Positions 43,882-53,310 are shown, counted from the first letter of the stretch. The stretch is DNA of 64,000 nucleotides from an uncultured Bacteroides sp. (GCA_902492205.1 CABUKU010000013.1:1-64000), one strand, 5' to 3'. Notes: a model not told the origin generated them from the sequence alone. A program made the numbers and translations.

Positions 43882-45111
43882 ATGAAAAAGAATTTTTTAT
43901 TTCCCGCATTAATGATGGGACTTGTTTCTTTCGCTTTTGTATCATGCGATGACAAAACGACAGAACCAAATACAGAGTATGTAGATATTTTTGAAGCGAA
44001 TGCCGATGCTATCAAGGAGGCTGCAACAGGCACAAAACTTAGTACTGCGGATATTAAGCCAATAATTGAAAACTACATAAATAATGTGGTTATACCTACT
44101 TATAGCGAACTGAATGACAGAGTAGCTGCATTTAAAGGAAAAGTAGATGTTCTTGTAGCTGCTTCCACTCCTACTCAGGCTATGGTAGATGACGCTTGCG
44201 AGGCTTGGAGAAGTGCACGTAAACCTTGGGAACGTAGTGAAGCATTTCTTTTCGGACCGGCTGATGCAGGTCAATATGATCCTAGTATGGATAGTTGGCC
44301 ATTGGATAAAAATGGTATCGATCAACAATTGGCAAGTGGTAATTTTGATGAAATTGAAGATCAGGATGATGAAGCTGCACAAAATTTAAGAGGATTCCAT
44401 ACTGCGGAATACTTATTATTTGACAGTGGGAACAATAGGCAGATAAGTGACTTTACTGCGAATCCTAACATAGCAAAATATTTACAGATTGTAGCTACTC
44501 ATTTGAGTAGTGATGCTAAAGAACTTTATACAGCATGGAATGAAGGTATTCCAAGCAGTTCGGAAGATAAATTGAAAAAAGCTTATGGAGCTGCCATGAT
44601 TAACCTTGTAGACGGTTTCTATGCCAACTATGAAGATGTAATTGGAGACATCTTTAATGATGAAGGGGGAATGCCGGCAATTTCGAACGAAGTAGGTGAA
44701 GCTAAAATCGGTGATCCGGTTAACCTTTGGAATAAAGGCGATAAAGAAAATGCAGTGCTTGCCGTAGAATCATGGTATAGCTGGAATTCTTTGGATGATT
44801 ATGTAAATAACATTGTCAGTATTCAAAATTGCTATTTAGGACGAAAGACAAGTTATGACAATGCCGATGGCAGTGATGATGCTGTTGCAACAAACAGTTT
44901 CTCCAATATGGTAAAGAAAGTCAATCCGAAACTTGATGAGTTGTTAAGAAAACAAATAACTGCTACTGTTGAAGCTATTCGTGATATTCCTTACCCATTA
45001 CGTAATAACTTGGATAAAACAACACAAATTAAAAACGCTCAGGAGGCTTGTGCTTGTTTGACTAACGGATTACAAAAAATCAGAGTTGCTTTAACCGGAG
45101 CTATTGAATAA
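43882..45111 (+). CDS. Imelysin-family (peptidase M75-like) lipoprotein
   Basis: 409 aa from ATG 43882 (an upstream in-frame start adds non-signal residues). Lipobox FVSC-D near residue 20 indicates lipidation. Two imelysin signatures are present: EAWRSARKPWERSEAFLFGPAD and LRGFHTAEYLLFDSG, the latter a version of the GxHxxE metal-site motif. Family members (IrpA, EfeM/EfeO, ICMP) bind or take up iron rather than act as peptidases in most studied cases. It lies between a porin and a diheme lipoprotein. Confidence 0.9.
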   Translation: MKKNFLFPALMMGLVSFAFVSCDDKTTEPNTEYVDIFEANADAIKEAATGTKLSTADIKPIIENYINNVVIPTYSELNDRVAAFKGKVDVLVAASTPTQAMVDDACEAWRSARKPWERSEAFLFGPADAGQYDPSMDSWPLDKNGIDQQLASGNFDEIEDQDDEAAQNLRGFHTAEYLLFDSGNNRQISDFTANPNIAKYLQIVATHLSSDAKELYTAWNEGIPSSSEDKLKKAYGAAMINLVDGFYANYEDVIGDIFNDEGGMPAISNEVGEAKIGDPVNLWNKGDKENAVLAVESWYSWNSLDDYVNNIVSIQNCYLGRKTSYDNADGSDDAVATNSFSNMVKKVNPKLDELLRKQITATVEAIRDIPYPLRNNLDKTTQIKNAQEACACLTNGLQKIRVALTGAIE

Positions 45112-45123
45112 AAATTAATAATT

Positions 45124-46587
45124 ATGGTATTGTCAATGAATATAAACCATCCGGTACATAAAACATACAAAAACAAAGTCTCTATGAGGCTTTGTTTTTA
45201 TGCGTTAGTTATGGGGCTATTTTTTACCGGCTGTGATAACCGGATGGATGACGGATTAATATTAAAGCCCGATGGTACTGTGGCATTGGAAGCTGAGTTA
45301 TCTGCCGGATATTCAACTATCTTTTCTTCTGCATCCGATGCATATGATAATAATTCGGATTGGGTAACGGGAGAACTTCTCAACCGTTTCAATAAAGGAA
45401 ACAGCCTTTATGATAAAATGAGAGGTACAAATAGTGACGGATCAACAGGAGAAGGATTAGGTCCGGTTTATGCCGGTTACTCTTGTGCAAGTTGTCACAA
45501 AGGAGCAGGACGTACTCGTCCCTCTACGGCAGTCGGAGGAACAGAAAGTGGTTTCTCAAGCATGTTGATTTATATTCTCAGGAAGAACGGAGGTTTTTTC
45601 CCCGAATATGGTCGTGTTCTTCATGATCAGGCTATTTATGGTGTAAAACCGGAAGGTAAACTGAATGTAACTTATGAAAAGAATACTTATTATTTTCCCG
45701 ACGGGGAAGCTTATGAACTTCAAAAACCTATCTATAAAATAACAGATTGGTATGCCGATAGCATTCGTCCGGAAGACTTAAGAATCAGTGTGCGCATTCC
45801 GTTGCGTCATGTGGGAATGGGACAGATGATGGCTCTTGACCTGGATGAATTGCAAAGGCTTGCCGTAAAAAGTAATTATCCCGAATATGGTATTAGCGGA
45901 CGTTTGAATTATATCACCGAACGTGGAAAGAAACAAATCGGTGTATCGGGTAATAAGGCACAACATGCCGATTTAACCGTGGAACTCGGTTTTTCTTCAG
46001 ATTTAGGTGTAACAAATGACCGTTATCCAGAAGAAGTTTGCCAAGGTCAGTCTCAAATGATGGGATTTGCCAACTATGGCATTCAGATTTCAACGGAAGA
46101 TATGGAGAATGTGGATTTGTATATGCAAACCTTAGGCGTTCCTGCCCGACGAAACGTAAACGATGCAACAGTGAAAAGAGGCGAAGAGATGTTTTATCAG
46201 GCGAAATGCCATCTTTGCCACGTTACTACTCTTCATACACGTCCCCGGGGAACAGTTTTGCTAAACGGAACACAACTCCCATGGCTCGGAAGCCAGACCA
46301 TTCATCCTTATTCCGATTACTTGCTCCACGATATGGGTCCCGGACTGGATGATAATTATCCAAGCGGATTAGCTCAGGGATGTGAATGGCGCACTACTCC
46401 GCTTTGGGGGATCGGATTACAGGAAAGAGTAAACTACCATACTTACTTCTTGCATGACGGTCGTGCCCGTAACCTGACAGAAGCTATAATGTGGCACGAT
46501 GGTGAGGGAGCAGCTTCCCGTATTCTTTTCTCAAAGATGAGCAAAGAAGACAGAAAAGCATTACTTACTTTTCTTGAATCACTTTAA
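45124..46587 (+). CDS. Diheme oxidoreductase lipoprotein (DUF1111-type)
   Basis: 487 aa, with two c-type heme motifs: CASCHK (Cys121, Cys124, His125) and CHLCHV near residue 360. The N-terminus contains a lipobox ending at Cys37 (MGLFFTGC). Starting at Met21 (ATG 45184) would give a compact signal peptide, but 45124 sits directly behind the imelysin gene. An intrinsic-terminator-like hairpin overlaps the signal-peptide region. Such DUF1111 proteins are repeatedly paired with imelysin genes, suggesting they oxidise or reduce iron for it, and their enzyme activity is unproven. Confidence 0.88.
   Translation: MVLSMNINHPVHKTYKNKVSMRLCFYALVMGLFFTGCDNRMDDGLILKPDGTVALEAELSAGYSTIFSSASDAYDNNSDWVTGELLNRFNKGNSLYDKMRGTNSDGSTGEGLGPVYAGYSCASCHKGAGRTRPSTAVGGTESGFSSMLIYILRKNGGFFPEYGRVLHDQAIYGVKPEGKLNVTYEKNTYYFPDGEAYELQKPIYKITDWYADSIRPEDLRISVRIPLRHVGMGQMMALDLDELQRLAVKSNYPEYGISGRLNYITERGKKQIGVSGNKAQHADLTVELGFSSDLGVTNDRYPEEVCQGQSQMMGFANYGIQISTEDMENVDLYMQTLGVPARRNVNDATVKRGEEMFYQAKCHLCHVTTLHTRPRGTVLLNGTQLPWLGSQTIHPYSDYLLHDMGPGLDDNYPSGLAQGCEWRTTPLWGIGLQERVNYHTYFLHDGRARNLTEAIMWHDGEGAASRILFSKMSKEDRKALLTFLESL
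45169..45199 (+). terminator. Terminator-like hairpin overlapping the diheme gene's 5' end
   Basis: A 14-bp stem (45169-45182 with 45186-45199, one wobble), 3-nt loop, with the last arm T-rich. It lies inside the predicted signal-peptide coding region, around the alternative ATG at 45184, and could attenuate transcription downstream of the imelysin gene. Confidence 0.6.
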
Positions 46588-46614
46588 TAATAAAACTAAC
46601 AGAAATTAAAAAAC

Positions 46615-47850
46615 ATGGTACATTCTATAAAACAAACGGTTGTTGCCGGACTATTGTTTGCAACAGTTTTGCCGGCTATGGCACAAGAGAAAACGATTGA
46701 TGATAAATATGTAGAAAATGATGTGGTGTCATTGGCGGGAAAGAAAGGTTTTTCTTTCTCAACAAAGGCGGGTGATTTTCTTTTTAAACCGTATGTATTG
46801 GTACAAACAGCGGCTAAGTTCAATCGTTATGACGATCAGGGATTGGAAAATATGTATGCTGATAATATTGCAAATACAGGGTTTGAAATTCCTAATGCTA
46901 TCTTGGGATTTACAGGAAAAGCTTTTGGCAAGATTACTTTTAATCTTTCTCTGAATGCAGCTAAGAGTGGAGGGGCTTTACTCCAACAAGCGTGGTTTGA
47001 TATTGCATTTAAAGAATCTCTCCGTGTCCGGGTAGGTAAATTCAAAACTCCGTTTACACATGCTTATTTGTCTACATTGGGAGAAACTTTATTTCCTATG
47101 TTGCCTGCATCGGCAAGTACCGTAGTTAATCTGCCCCACTCATTAAATGCAGTTGGACCTACTTTTGCAACCGGATTCGATCTTGGAGTTCAGCTACATG
47201 GATTGATAAACAACCGTTGGAATTACCAATTGGGTGTTTTTAATGGAACGGGGATTGATGTTAATACGGCAACCAAAACAATGGGACGTGACCGTAAATG
47301 GCTTCCCAGTTTATTGTACACCGGACGTATTGCCTATATGCCAAAAGGAGAAATGCCTTCTACACAAGGCAGTCCTAATGACTTGAATTCCAACAAAATG
47401 CTGATTGGTCTTTCCACCTCATATAATGCTGAAGCTGAAGCTCAGAGTAGCAGTGATTTTCGCATCGGTGCAGAGTTTGCATGGATTTATAATCGTCTGT
47501 ATCTTGCAGCCGAAGGATATTACATGAATATGCATTTTACCAAACGTCAGGTCATTACACATGATTATAATTTCTGGGGTGCTTATGCACAAGCCGGATA
47601 TTTCATTACCAATAAGTTTCAAGGGGCATTTAGATATGATTTCTATGATCGTAACGGTACGGATGCCGGAGGTATATTAAACATGCCTGCTGTCGGCTTC
47701 AACTATTATTTTTGGGGTTCCAACCTGAAACTGCAAGTGATGTATCAATATATGGGACGCAATAACCACAGCACACAAAACGATCGGGATGAAGACGGTT
47801 TGGGATTGGCCCGCCACAGTGCAATGGCTATGTTACAATTTACATTCTAA
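46615..47850 (+). CDS. Outer-membrane beta-barrel porin, cluster gene 4
   Basis: 411 aa with a signal peptide (cleaved at AMA-Q), amphipathic strands and a final strand HSAMAMLQFTF ending in Phe, the BAM recognition residue. It belongs to the phosphate-selective-porin O/P-like group (VRVGKFKTPFTHAYLSTLGE). It differs clearly from the first porin of the cluster, so two distinct channels are encoded. It follows the diheme gene after 27 bp. Confidence 0.82.
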   Translation: MVHSIKQTVVAGLLFATVLPAMAQEKTIDDKYVENDVVSLAGKKGFSFSTKAGDFLFKPYVLVQTAAKFNRYDDQGLENMYADNIANTGFEIPNAILGFTGKAFGKITFNLSLNAAKSGGALLQQAWFDIAFKESLRVRVGKFKTPFTHAYLSTLGETLFPMLPASASTVVNLPHSLNAVGPTFATGFDLGVQLHGLINNRWNYQLGVFNGTGIDVNTATKTMGRDRKWLPSLLYTGRIAYMPKGEMPSTQGSPNDLNSNKMLIGLSTSYNAEAEAQSSSDFRIGAEFAWIYNRLYLAAEGYYMNMHFTKRQVITHDYNFWGAYAQAGYFITNKFQGAFRYDFYDRNGTDAGGILNMPAVGFNYYFWGSNLKLQVMYQYMGRNNHSTQNDRDEDGLGLARHSAMAMLQFTF

Positions 47851-47858
47851 GATAAATC

Positions 47859-48593
47859 ATGAAAAAGAATTTGAGAATACAAATACTTTTGTTGTCTTTT
47901 GTTTGTGTGTTGTTTACTGCCTGCGATGAAGGAAAAATATATCCTGAATCTTCAGAAACCGAAGGTAAGACAGTGGAGGTAAATATTACATTCAAAGGTG
48001 TTAAAGCATGGCCTACTTACAATTATATGGCTTTGGCTACTTTTGGGGATGATCCTACTCAGGCAATCCTGACACGAAGAATTTCTAAACCGTCAAATGA
48101 CGGTGTTACTACTTCTATTCGTTTGAAGGGAATAACACATGAAACGAAAACTATTGCTATTGCTGTTATTTCGAAAGGATTAACTCTCGTACATAGCTTT
48201 TATACTTTTTCGGTAGACGGATCATTGGATAAAGAAACAATCGAAATCCCCAATCAAAGCATAGATATAGCATGCTTTGAACGTGTGCAAAATCAGGTAT
48301 TTAACAGTCAGTGTATCACCTGTCATGGTGGAAGTTCCGCTTCTCCGGCAGGTAATTTGAGATTAACGGAAGGAAGTAGCTATAATAGTTTGGTAAACGT
48401 CAAAGCTCCGGATTCTTCTGAGGGCAAAATGTATGTTAATCCCGGTAATGTAAACAGTAGTTTTATCATTGATGTATTGTCGGATGATATTCTGAAATAT
48501 TACAATCATACGGATATTTTCAGTGGCAGCGAGAGAAGTGAAATTTTGTCTTTGATACAAGGGTGGATTAATGAAGGAGCTGAAAATAACTAA
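47859..48593 (+). CDS. c-heme-motif lipoprotein
   Basis: 244 aa with a lipobox ending at Cys22 (VLFTAC). The N-terminal beta-rich domain (about 35-130) is of unknown type. The C-terminal part holds a single heme c motif CITCHGG (Cys152, Cys155, His156), with later Met residues (GKMYVNP) as possible sixth ligand. Electron-carrier role inferred. It is translated from 8 bp after the porin stop, in a tight operon. Confidence 0.85.
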   Translation: MKKNLRIQILLLSFVCVLFTACDEGKIYPESSETEGKTVEVNITFKGVKAWPTYNYMALATFGDDPTQAILTRRISKPSNDGVTTSIRLKGITHETKTIAIAVISKGLTLVHSFYTFSVDGSLDKETIEIPNQSIDIACFERVQNQVFNSQCITCHGGSSASPAGNLRLTEGSSYNSLVNVKAPDSSEGKMYVNPGNVNSSFIIDVLSDDILKYYNHTDIFSGSERSEILSLIQGWINEGAENN

Positions 48594-48605
48594 TATACTC
48601 AATCT

Positions 48606-49754
48606 ATGATTTATAAAGAGATAATAAATAAAGAACTGAATACACGAGCCGAAGTGTCTTTTTTTGAAATGAAATCAGGAATATCGGAATATCATGTAAT
48701 GCTGCATGTAGAATCCGGTTCAAAAGATTTCAAAACTCAGTTAGACTGCTTGCAGCAGGCATATAAGGAATTGGTTTCCTCCATTTTCAAGGCAGAAACG
48801 GTTGCTGTGATGAAGCGTTATTTTCTGAGTGATGCCACCAATCAAACCGGTGTTGTGATGGAAAGTGAGAAACAATATGCTCCTTGTGCGGTATCCATTG
48901 TTCAGCAGGCTCCTCTTGATGGCAGTAAAGTGGCTTTGTGGGTGTATTTGCAAAGCGGCATCAGAACAACTTTCGACGGGCAGTTTGTTGCCGAACACAA
49001 TGGATATACCCATTATTGGACAGCAGGATTGAATTCTGCAAAAGGAGATTCCGAAGAACAGACACATGCTCTTTTGGATAATTATGAAAAAACACTGGAG
49101 AAACATCAGTGCGATATAGAAAAAGATTGTGTTCGCACGTGGTTCTTTGTTCAGAATGTAGATGTAAACTATGCCGGAGTTGTGAAAGCACGGAAAGAAA
49201 ACTTTGCAACACATGGCATGACAGAAAAGACACATTATATTTCCAGCACGGGCATAGAAGGACGCCATGCCGATCCAAAGGTGAGCGTACTTCTCGATGC
49301 TTATGCGGTAAAAGGATTATGGGAAGGGCAACAGAAGTTTTTATATGCCCTAACCCATCTTAATCCGACTTATGAATATGGTGTTACTTTTGAACGAGGT
49401 ACTGCAATATTATATGGCGATCGCATTCAAAGTTATATTTCGGGCACAGCGAGTATAGATAATAAAGGGAATGTACTCTATGTAGGCGATATTACCAAGC
49501 AGGTATATCGTATATGGGAAAATGTAGAAACGTTGCTTGCAGAAGCGGACAGTACGTTCAGTGATTTGTCGCAAATGATTGTTTATCTCCGTGACATGGC
49601 AGATTATAGTATTGCCAAAAAAATGTTTGATGAACGATTTCCTAACGTACCGAAAGTCGTTGTACTTGCATCTGTTTGCCGTCCCACTTGGTTGATAGAA
49701 ATGGAATGTATCACCGTAAAAGAACAATATAACTCTAAATTCCGTAATTTTTAA
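48606..49754 (+). CDS. Large Rid-superfamily (YjgF/chorismatase-like fold) protein
   Basis: 382 aa. The C-terminal third matches the Rid/YjgF fold (ISGTASIDNKGNVLYVGDITKQ, VETLLAEADSTFSDLSQMIVYLRD, VLASVCRPTWLIEMECI). The N-terminal part resembles the duplicated Rid-like domain seen in chorismatases such as FkbO/Hyg5. No signal peptide is evident, so it is cytoplasmic, in contrast to its neighbours. It may be a deaminase/hydrolase or an enzyme of an aromatic carbonyl compound. Its last 4 bases overlap the stop region of the convergent peroxidase gene. Confidence 0.75.
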   Translation: MIYKEIINKELNTRAEVSFFEMKSGISEYHVMLHVESGSKDFKTQLDCLQQAYKELVSSIFKAETVAVMKRYFLSDATNQTGVVMESEKQYAPCAVSIVQQAPLDGSKVALWVYLQSGIRTTFDGQFVAEHNGYTHYWTAGLNSAKGDSEEQTHALLDNYEKTLEKHQCDIEKDCVRTWFFVQNVDVNYAGVVKARKENFATHGMTEKTHYISSTGIEGRHADPKVSVLLDAYAVKGLWEGQQKFLYALTHLNPTYEYGVTFERGTAILYGDRIQSYISGTASIDNKGNVLYVGDITKQVYRIWENVETLLAEADSTFSDLSQMIVYLRDMADYSIAKKMFDERFPNVPKVVVLASVCRPTWLIEMECITVKEQYNSKFRNF

Positions 49755-50860
49755 TTTTTTGTTTTACCCTTATGCGTGTAGTATCCGTCTGTCAACGTTT
49801 TCATAAAAGCAATAAGGTCTTGTTCTTCTTCGGAAGTGAGTCCAAGGTTGCCAAGTTCGTCTTTGTTGACGGTAGCCGGATACTCGGCAGGGGGAAATTC
49901 ATTACTGACATCCCGCACATTGTAGAAGTGCACGATTTCTTCGAGCGTTTTAAAATATCCGTTATGCCCATATGGAGCAGTCAACGCTATGTTTCTCAAA
50001 GTCGGCACACGGAATTTGCCATTTTCTTCTTCCTTGTTAACGATTGCACCCAATCCCAAATCAAGGGAGTCTTTAGTCAGCAAAAAGAATTTTCCGGGAA
50101 CGCGATAATGCGGGTTCTCAGCATTTTTGGGTATTCCCAGATTATCATAAGTATGATCCGTGAAAAGAACTTTGTCGGCTCGATTGTCTTCATCCATGAT
50201 ATGGCATTCTGCACATTTACCTTTATCTTTAAAGAGCTTTTTCCCCCTTTTTTCCGAAGCTGTGAGCTTACATTTTCCTTTTTTATAAGCATCATATTTA
50301 GAAGTGAAAGGATTAATTTCATCAGACATTTCATATATGGCAAGAGCATCGGTTATATGTGCATAGATAGAGTCTACGTTATTTGTTTCACCATAGATTC
50401 TTATCAATCTGGAATAGTATGCAGTTTGTTTTACCTTGTCAACCACCATTTTCTTATCAAGATTACCCATTTCAACGGGATTAAGGAAAGGTTCTCCGGC
50501 TTGTTCCTGAAGCGTATTGATTCTTCCATCCCAAAACAAACCGCCTACATAAGTTTCCTCTTCGTCATCATATTGCAACCGGGGAACGAAAGCCGTGTAA
50601 GAAATACTCATGGAATTACGTTGGGAATAGAGGCCGTTAACAGCTCCTTCGGATACGGCACGAGAATAAACATCGGCATATCCTGTTTCCTTTGTATGGC
50701 AAGTTGCACAAGACTGTCCGGCGGGTTCGGATAATGAAGTATCTTCAAACAGAAGTTTGCCAAGTTCTTCTTTTTCAGTACGCAAAGATTTCTCATAAGG
50801 AGAACATGAAACACAGAAAAAGCAGGTTACGGATATTATGTAGCAAATCTTGGTTATCAT
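49751..50860 (-). CDS. Diheme cytochrome c peroxidase (lipoprotein)
   Basis: 369 aa of the CcpA/MauG family: CATCHTK (Cys51, Cys54, His55) for the peroxidatic heme and CAECHI near residue 216 for the electron-transferring heme, plus LRNIALTAPYGHNGYFKTLEE, the conserved segment containing a distal Met-type ligand region. A lipobox-like CVSC near residue 19 suggests outer-leaflet anchoring. It reduces H2O2 in the periplasm, with electrons from cytochrome partners. It is transcribed opposite to the cluster, from the same intergenic region as ccsBA. Confidence 0.9.
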   Translation of the reverse strand: MITKICYIISVTCFFCVSCSPYEKSLRTEKEELGKLLFEDTSLSEPAGQSCATCHTKETGYADVYSRAVSEGAVNGLYSQRNSMSISYTAFVPRLQYDDEEETYVGGLFWDGRINTLQEQAGEPFLNPVEMGNLDKKMVVDKVKQTAYYSRLIRIYGETNNVDSIYAHITDALAIYEMSDEINPFTSKYDAYKKGKCKLTASEKRGKKLFKDKGKCAECHIMDEDNRADKVLFTDHTYDNLGIPKNAENPHYRVPGKFFLLTKDSLDLGLGAIVNKEEENGKFRVPTLRNIALTAPYGHNGYFKTLEEIVHFYNVRDVSNEFPPAEYPATVNKDELGNLGLTSEEEQDLIAFMKTLTDGYYTHKGKTKN

Positions 50861-50891
50861 GGAAATTTTAAATTCTAATTATAGTTTATTG

Positions 50892-50899
50892 CAAAAGTA
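50892..50899 (-). promoter_or_regulatory. -7 element upstream of the peroxidase gene
   Basis: TACTTTTG on the minus strand, an exact TAnnTTTG match 32 bases before the start. It lies inside the 48-bp gap shared with the divergent ccsBA gene. Confidence 0.55.
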
Positions 50900-50908
50900 A
50901 AAAATAAA

Positions 50909-53137
50909 ATGAAAAGAATAGCTTTCGGTACTTTGTTTGTCATTATTTCTGTTTTGTGCATAGCTACATTCATGGAGAAATATTATGGTACGGAGTTTAC
51001 TGTTACGCATATATATAATTCCGCTTTGTTTGTCACTCTTTGGGGAGTACTTGGCATTGCGGGCTTGATATGGTTATTATTGAAAAAGGTATATAAGATA
51101 AAATCAGTGTTTTTGTTACATTTATCTTTTCTACTTATTCTTTTGGGTGCGTTTGTTACATACATGACTTCCACTAAAGGAAGCGTTCATTTAAGAAAAG
51201 GAGAAAGTAAAACAATGTTTGTGAAAGAAAACGGAGAATGGGAAAAACTTCCCTTTACTCTGTCATTAGATAGTTTCCAAGTAAAATATTATCATGGGAC
51301 AAATGCACCATTGGATTATGTTAGTTGCTTGATTCTTAAGAATAAAGATAAAGAATGTAAAGTAATAGTTTCAATGAATAATGTTCTCTCAAAAGATGGA
51401 TTCCGATTTTATCAATCTTCTTATGATGAAGATATGAAAGGAACGATTCTCTCTGTAAATTATGATCGATGGGGAATTCCTGTTACATATGCCGGATATA
51501 TGCTTCTTGTTATTTCCATGCTGTGGACATTATTTTCTTCCCGTTCACGTTTTAGAAGTTTATTGCATCATCCTTTATTAAAAAGGATTAACATTACAAT
51601 CGTGATGTTTGTATTATCTGCTAATTTGTTTGCCTTGCCTACTTTCAACAAAGGACAGGCAGGACGGTTTGGTGAGCTGCAAACAATGTATAATAACAGG
51701 CTTGCTCCCATACAAACTTTAGCGAAAGATTTCACTCTAAAATTGACAGGAAAGAGTAAATATAAGAATTATTCAGCGGAACAGGTTCTTGCAGGATGGC
51801 TTTTCTATCCCCGGCAATGGCAAGATGAACCAATGATAACGATTAAAAACAAAGAATTAAGGCGATTTTTAGGAGTTGACGATAAAGTTTCTATAAAAGA
51901 TTTATTTACGGAAAATAATGAATATCGTCTTTCTGATTTTGAATCGGAATTATATCATGGTGGCAAACAAACACCTTTGATTAAAGCCGTTACCGAATTA
52001 GATGAAAAGGTGCAACTTATAATCATGTTACAACAAGGAAACCTGCTATATATGTTTCCATATAATGATAACGGGAAACTTCAATGGCTATCTCCTACAA
52101 GTATTGTATTGCAAAAAGGAAAAGATAATCGGGAACGATTTATTAAAGGATGTTTTCCTCTGATTTATGAGTCTTTACAGGGTAAGAATGAACAACAGGT
52201 GAACTATGTTTTGGAAAAAATAAAGAAATACCAAGAGGTAGAAGGCAGACAACAAATACTTTCTGCGGGAAAGGTAAAAGCAGAACTTTTCTATAACCAA
52301 ATCAATTTTTCTGAAATATTGTATAGAGTAAATTTGGTTTTGGGCTTGCTGGCTTTTATTCTTTTTTGCATTCGCTTATTGTGTGATAGGCTTTCTGTAA
52401 ACAAATATAAGATAATAAGAGAGATTTTCAGTTATTTGCTTTTAGCTTCACTCCTATTTCACTCTTTGGGATTGATTTTACGTACTTATATCAGTGATCG
52501 TTTTCCACTGAGTAACGGGTATGAAACAATGCTTTTCGTTGCGTGGTGCATTCTTTTGATAGCTTTTATTTTCAGAAATAAATTCTCTTTAATTATAGCT
52601 TTTGGATTTCTGCTTTCCGGCTTTTCTTTATTGGTGGCAAATCTTGGGCAAATGAATCCACAAATCACTCCGTTAATGCCCGTACTTCTTTCTCCGTGGC
52701 TTAGTTTGCATGTCTCTTTAATTATGACGTCGTATGCATTATTTGCATTTATGATGCTAAATGGAATTATGGCGGTTATTCTTTATATATGTAATAAGAG
52801 ACGGCAATCGATACGGCTTTATGTGCAAGTAGAGCAGTTGGCTGTAATCAGCAGGTTGTTTCTATATCCTGCCGTATTTTTATTAGGTATCGGAATCTTT
52901 ATAGGAGCTGTTTGGGCGAATGTATCGTGGGGTAGATATTGGGCGTGGGATCCGAAAGAGGTTTGGGCTTTGATTACTTTTCTTGTTTATGGATTGGCTT
53001 TCCATGTACAGTCAATGAAGATTTTTAAGCGAACCATGTTTTTTCATTGTTTCATGATCTTTTCTTTTCTGACAGTGTTAATGACTTACTTTGGTGTTAA
53101 TTATTTTTTAGGAGGAATGCACAGTTATGCCGGATGA
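50909..53137 (+). CDS. ccsA: Fused cytochrome c biogenesis protein CcsBA
   Basis: 742-aa inner-membrane protein in which ResB/CcsB (about residues 1-450) and CcsA (about 465-742) are fused. It transports heme and attaches it to CxxCH apoproteins (System II). The CcsA part has the tryptophan-rich motif WGRYWAWDPKEVW (near 676) and flanking His residues (FHVQ, HSLGL). The N-terminal part has four membrane helices and a periplasmic loop. Placement next to genes for four c-heme-motif proteins strongly suggests it matures them. A two-hairpin terminator follows. Confidence 0.93.
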   Translation: MKRIAFGTLFVIISVLCIATFMEKYYGTEFTVTHIYNSALFVTLWGVLGIAGLIWLLLKKVYKIKSVFLLHLSFLLILLGAFVTYMTSTKGSVHLRKGESKTMFVKENGEWEKLPFTLSLDSFQVKYYHGTNAPLDYVSCLILKNKDKECKVIVSMNNVLSKDGFRFYQSSYDEDMKGTILSVNYDRWGIPVTYAGYMLLVISMLWTLFSSRSRFRSLLHHPLLKRINITIVMFVLSANLFALPTFNKGQAGRFGELQTMYNNRLAPIQTLAKDFTLKLTGKSKYKNYSAEQVLAGWLFYPRQWQDEPMITIKNKELRRFLGVDDKVSIKDLFTENNEYRLSDFESELYHGGKQTPLIKAVTELDEKVQLIIMLQQGNLLYMFPYNDNGKLQWLSPTSIVLQKGKDNRERFIKGCFPLIYESLQGKNEQQVNYVLEKIKKYQEVEGRQQILSAGKVKAELFYNQINFSEILYRVNLVLGLLAFILFCIRLLCDRLSVNKYKIIREIFSYLLLASLLFHSLGLILRTYISDRFPLSNGYETMLFVAWCILLIAFIFRNKFSLIIAFGFLLSGFSLLVANLGQMNPQITPLMPVLLSPWLSLHVSLIMTSYALFAFMMLNGIMAVILYICNKRRQSIRLYVQVEQLAVISRLFLYPAVFLLGIGIFIGAVWANVSWGRYWAWDPKEVWALITFLVYGLAFHVQSMKIFKRTMFFHCFMIFSFLTVLMTYFGVNYFLGGMHSYAG

Positions 53138-53227
53138 AGGAGATAAAAACAAACCACCGAAACGATCTCACTAACACAATCGTTTACGATGGCTTGCCAC
53201 CTTTAAAACACCTTTAAACAAAATGAT

Positions 53228-53294
53228 AAATATGCCTCTTTAACTAACCCCTTATGAGGCATATTTGATAGCGGTATTGACTAGATACCGCTAT
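53228..53294 (+). terminator. Double-hairpin terminator between ccsBA and eda
   Basis: An 11-bp stem (53228-53238 with 53256-53266) is followed by a 10-bp stem (53268-53277 with 53285-53294) with TTTT behind it on the plus strand. The preceding 90 bases contain a weak AAACGAT/ATCGTTT inverted repeat. Confidence 0.85.
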
Positions 53295-53310
53295 TTTTAT
53301 GATAGTAAGA

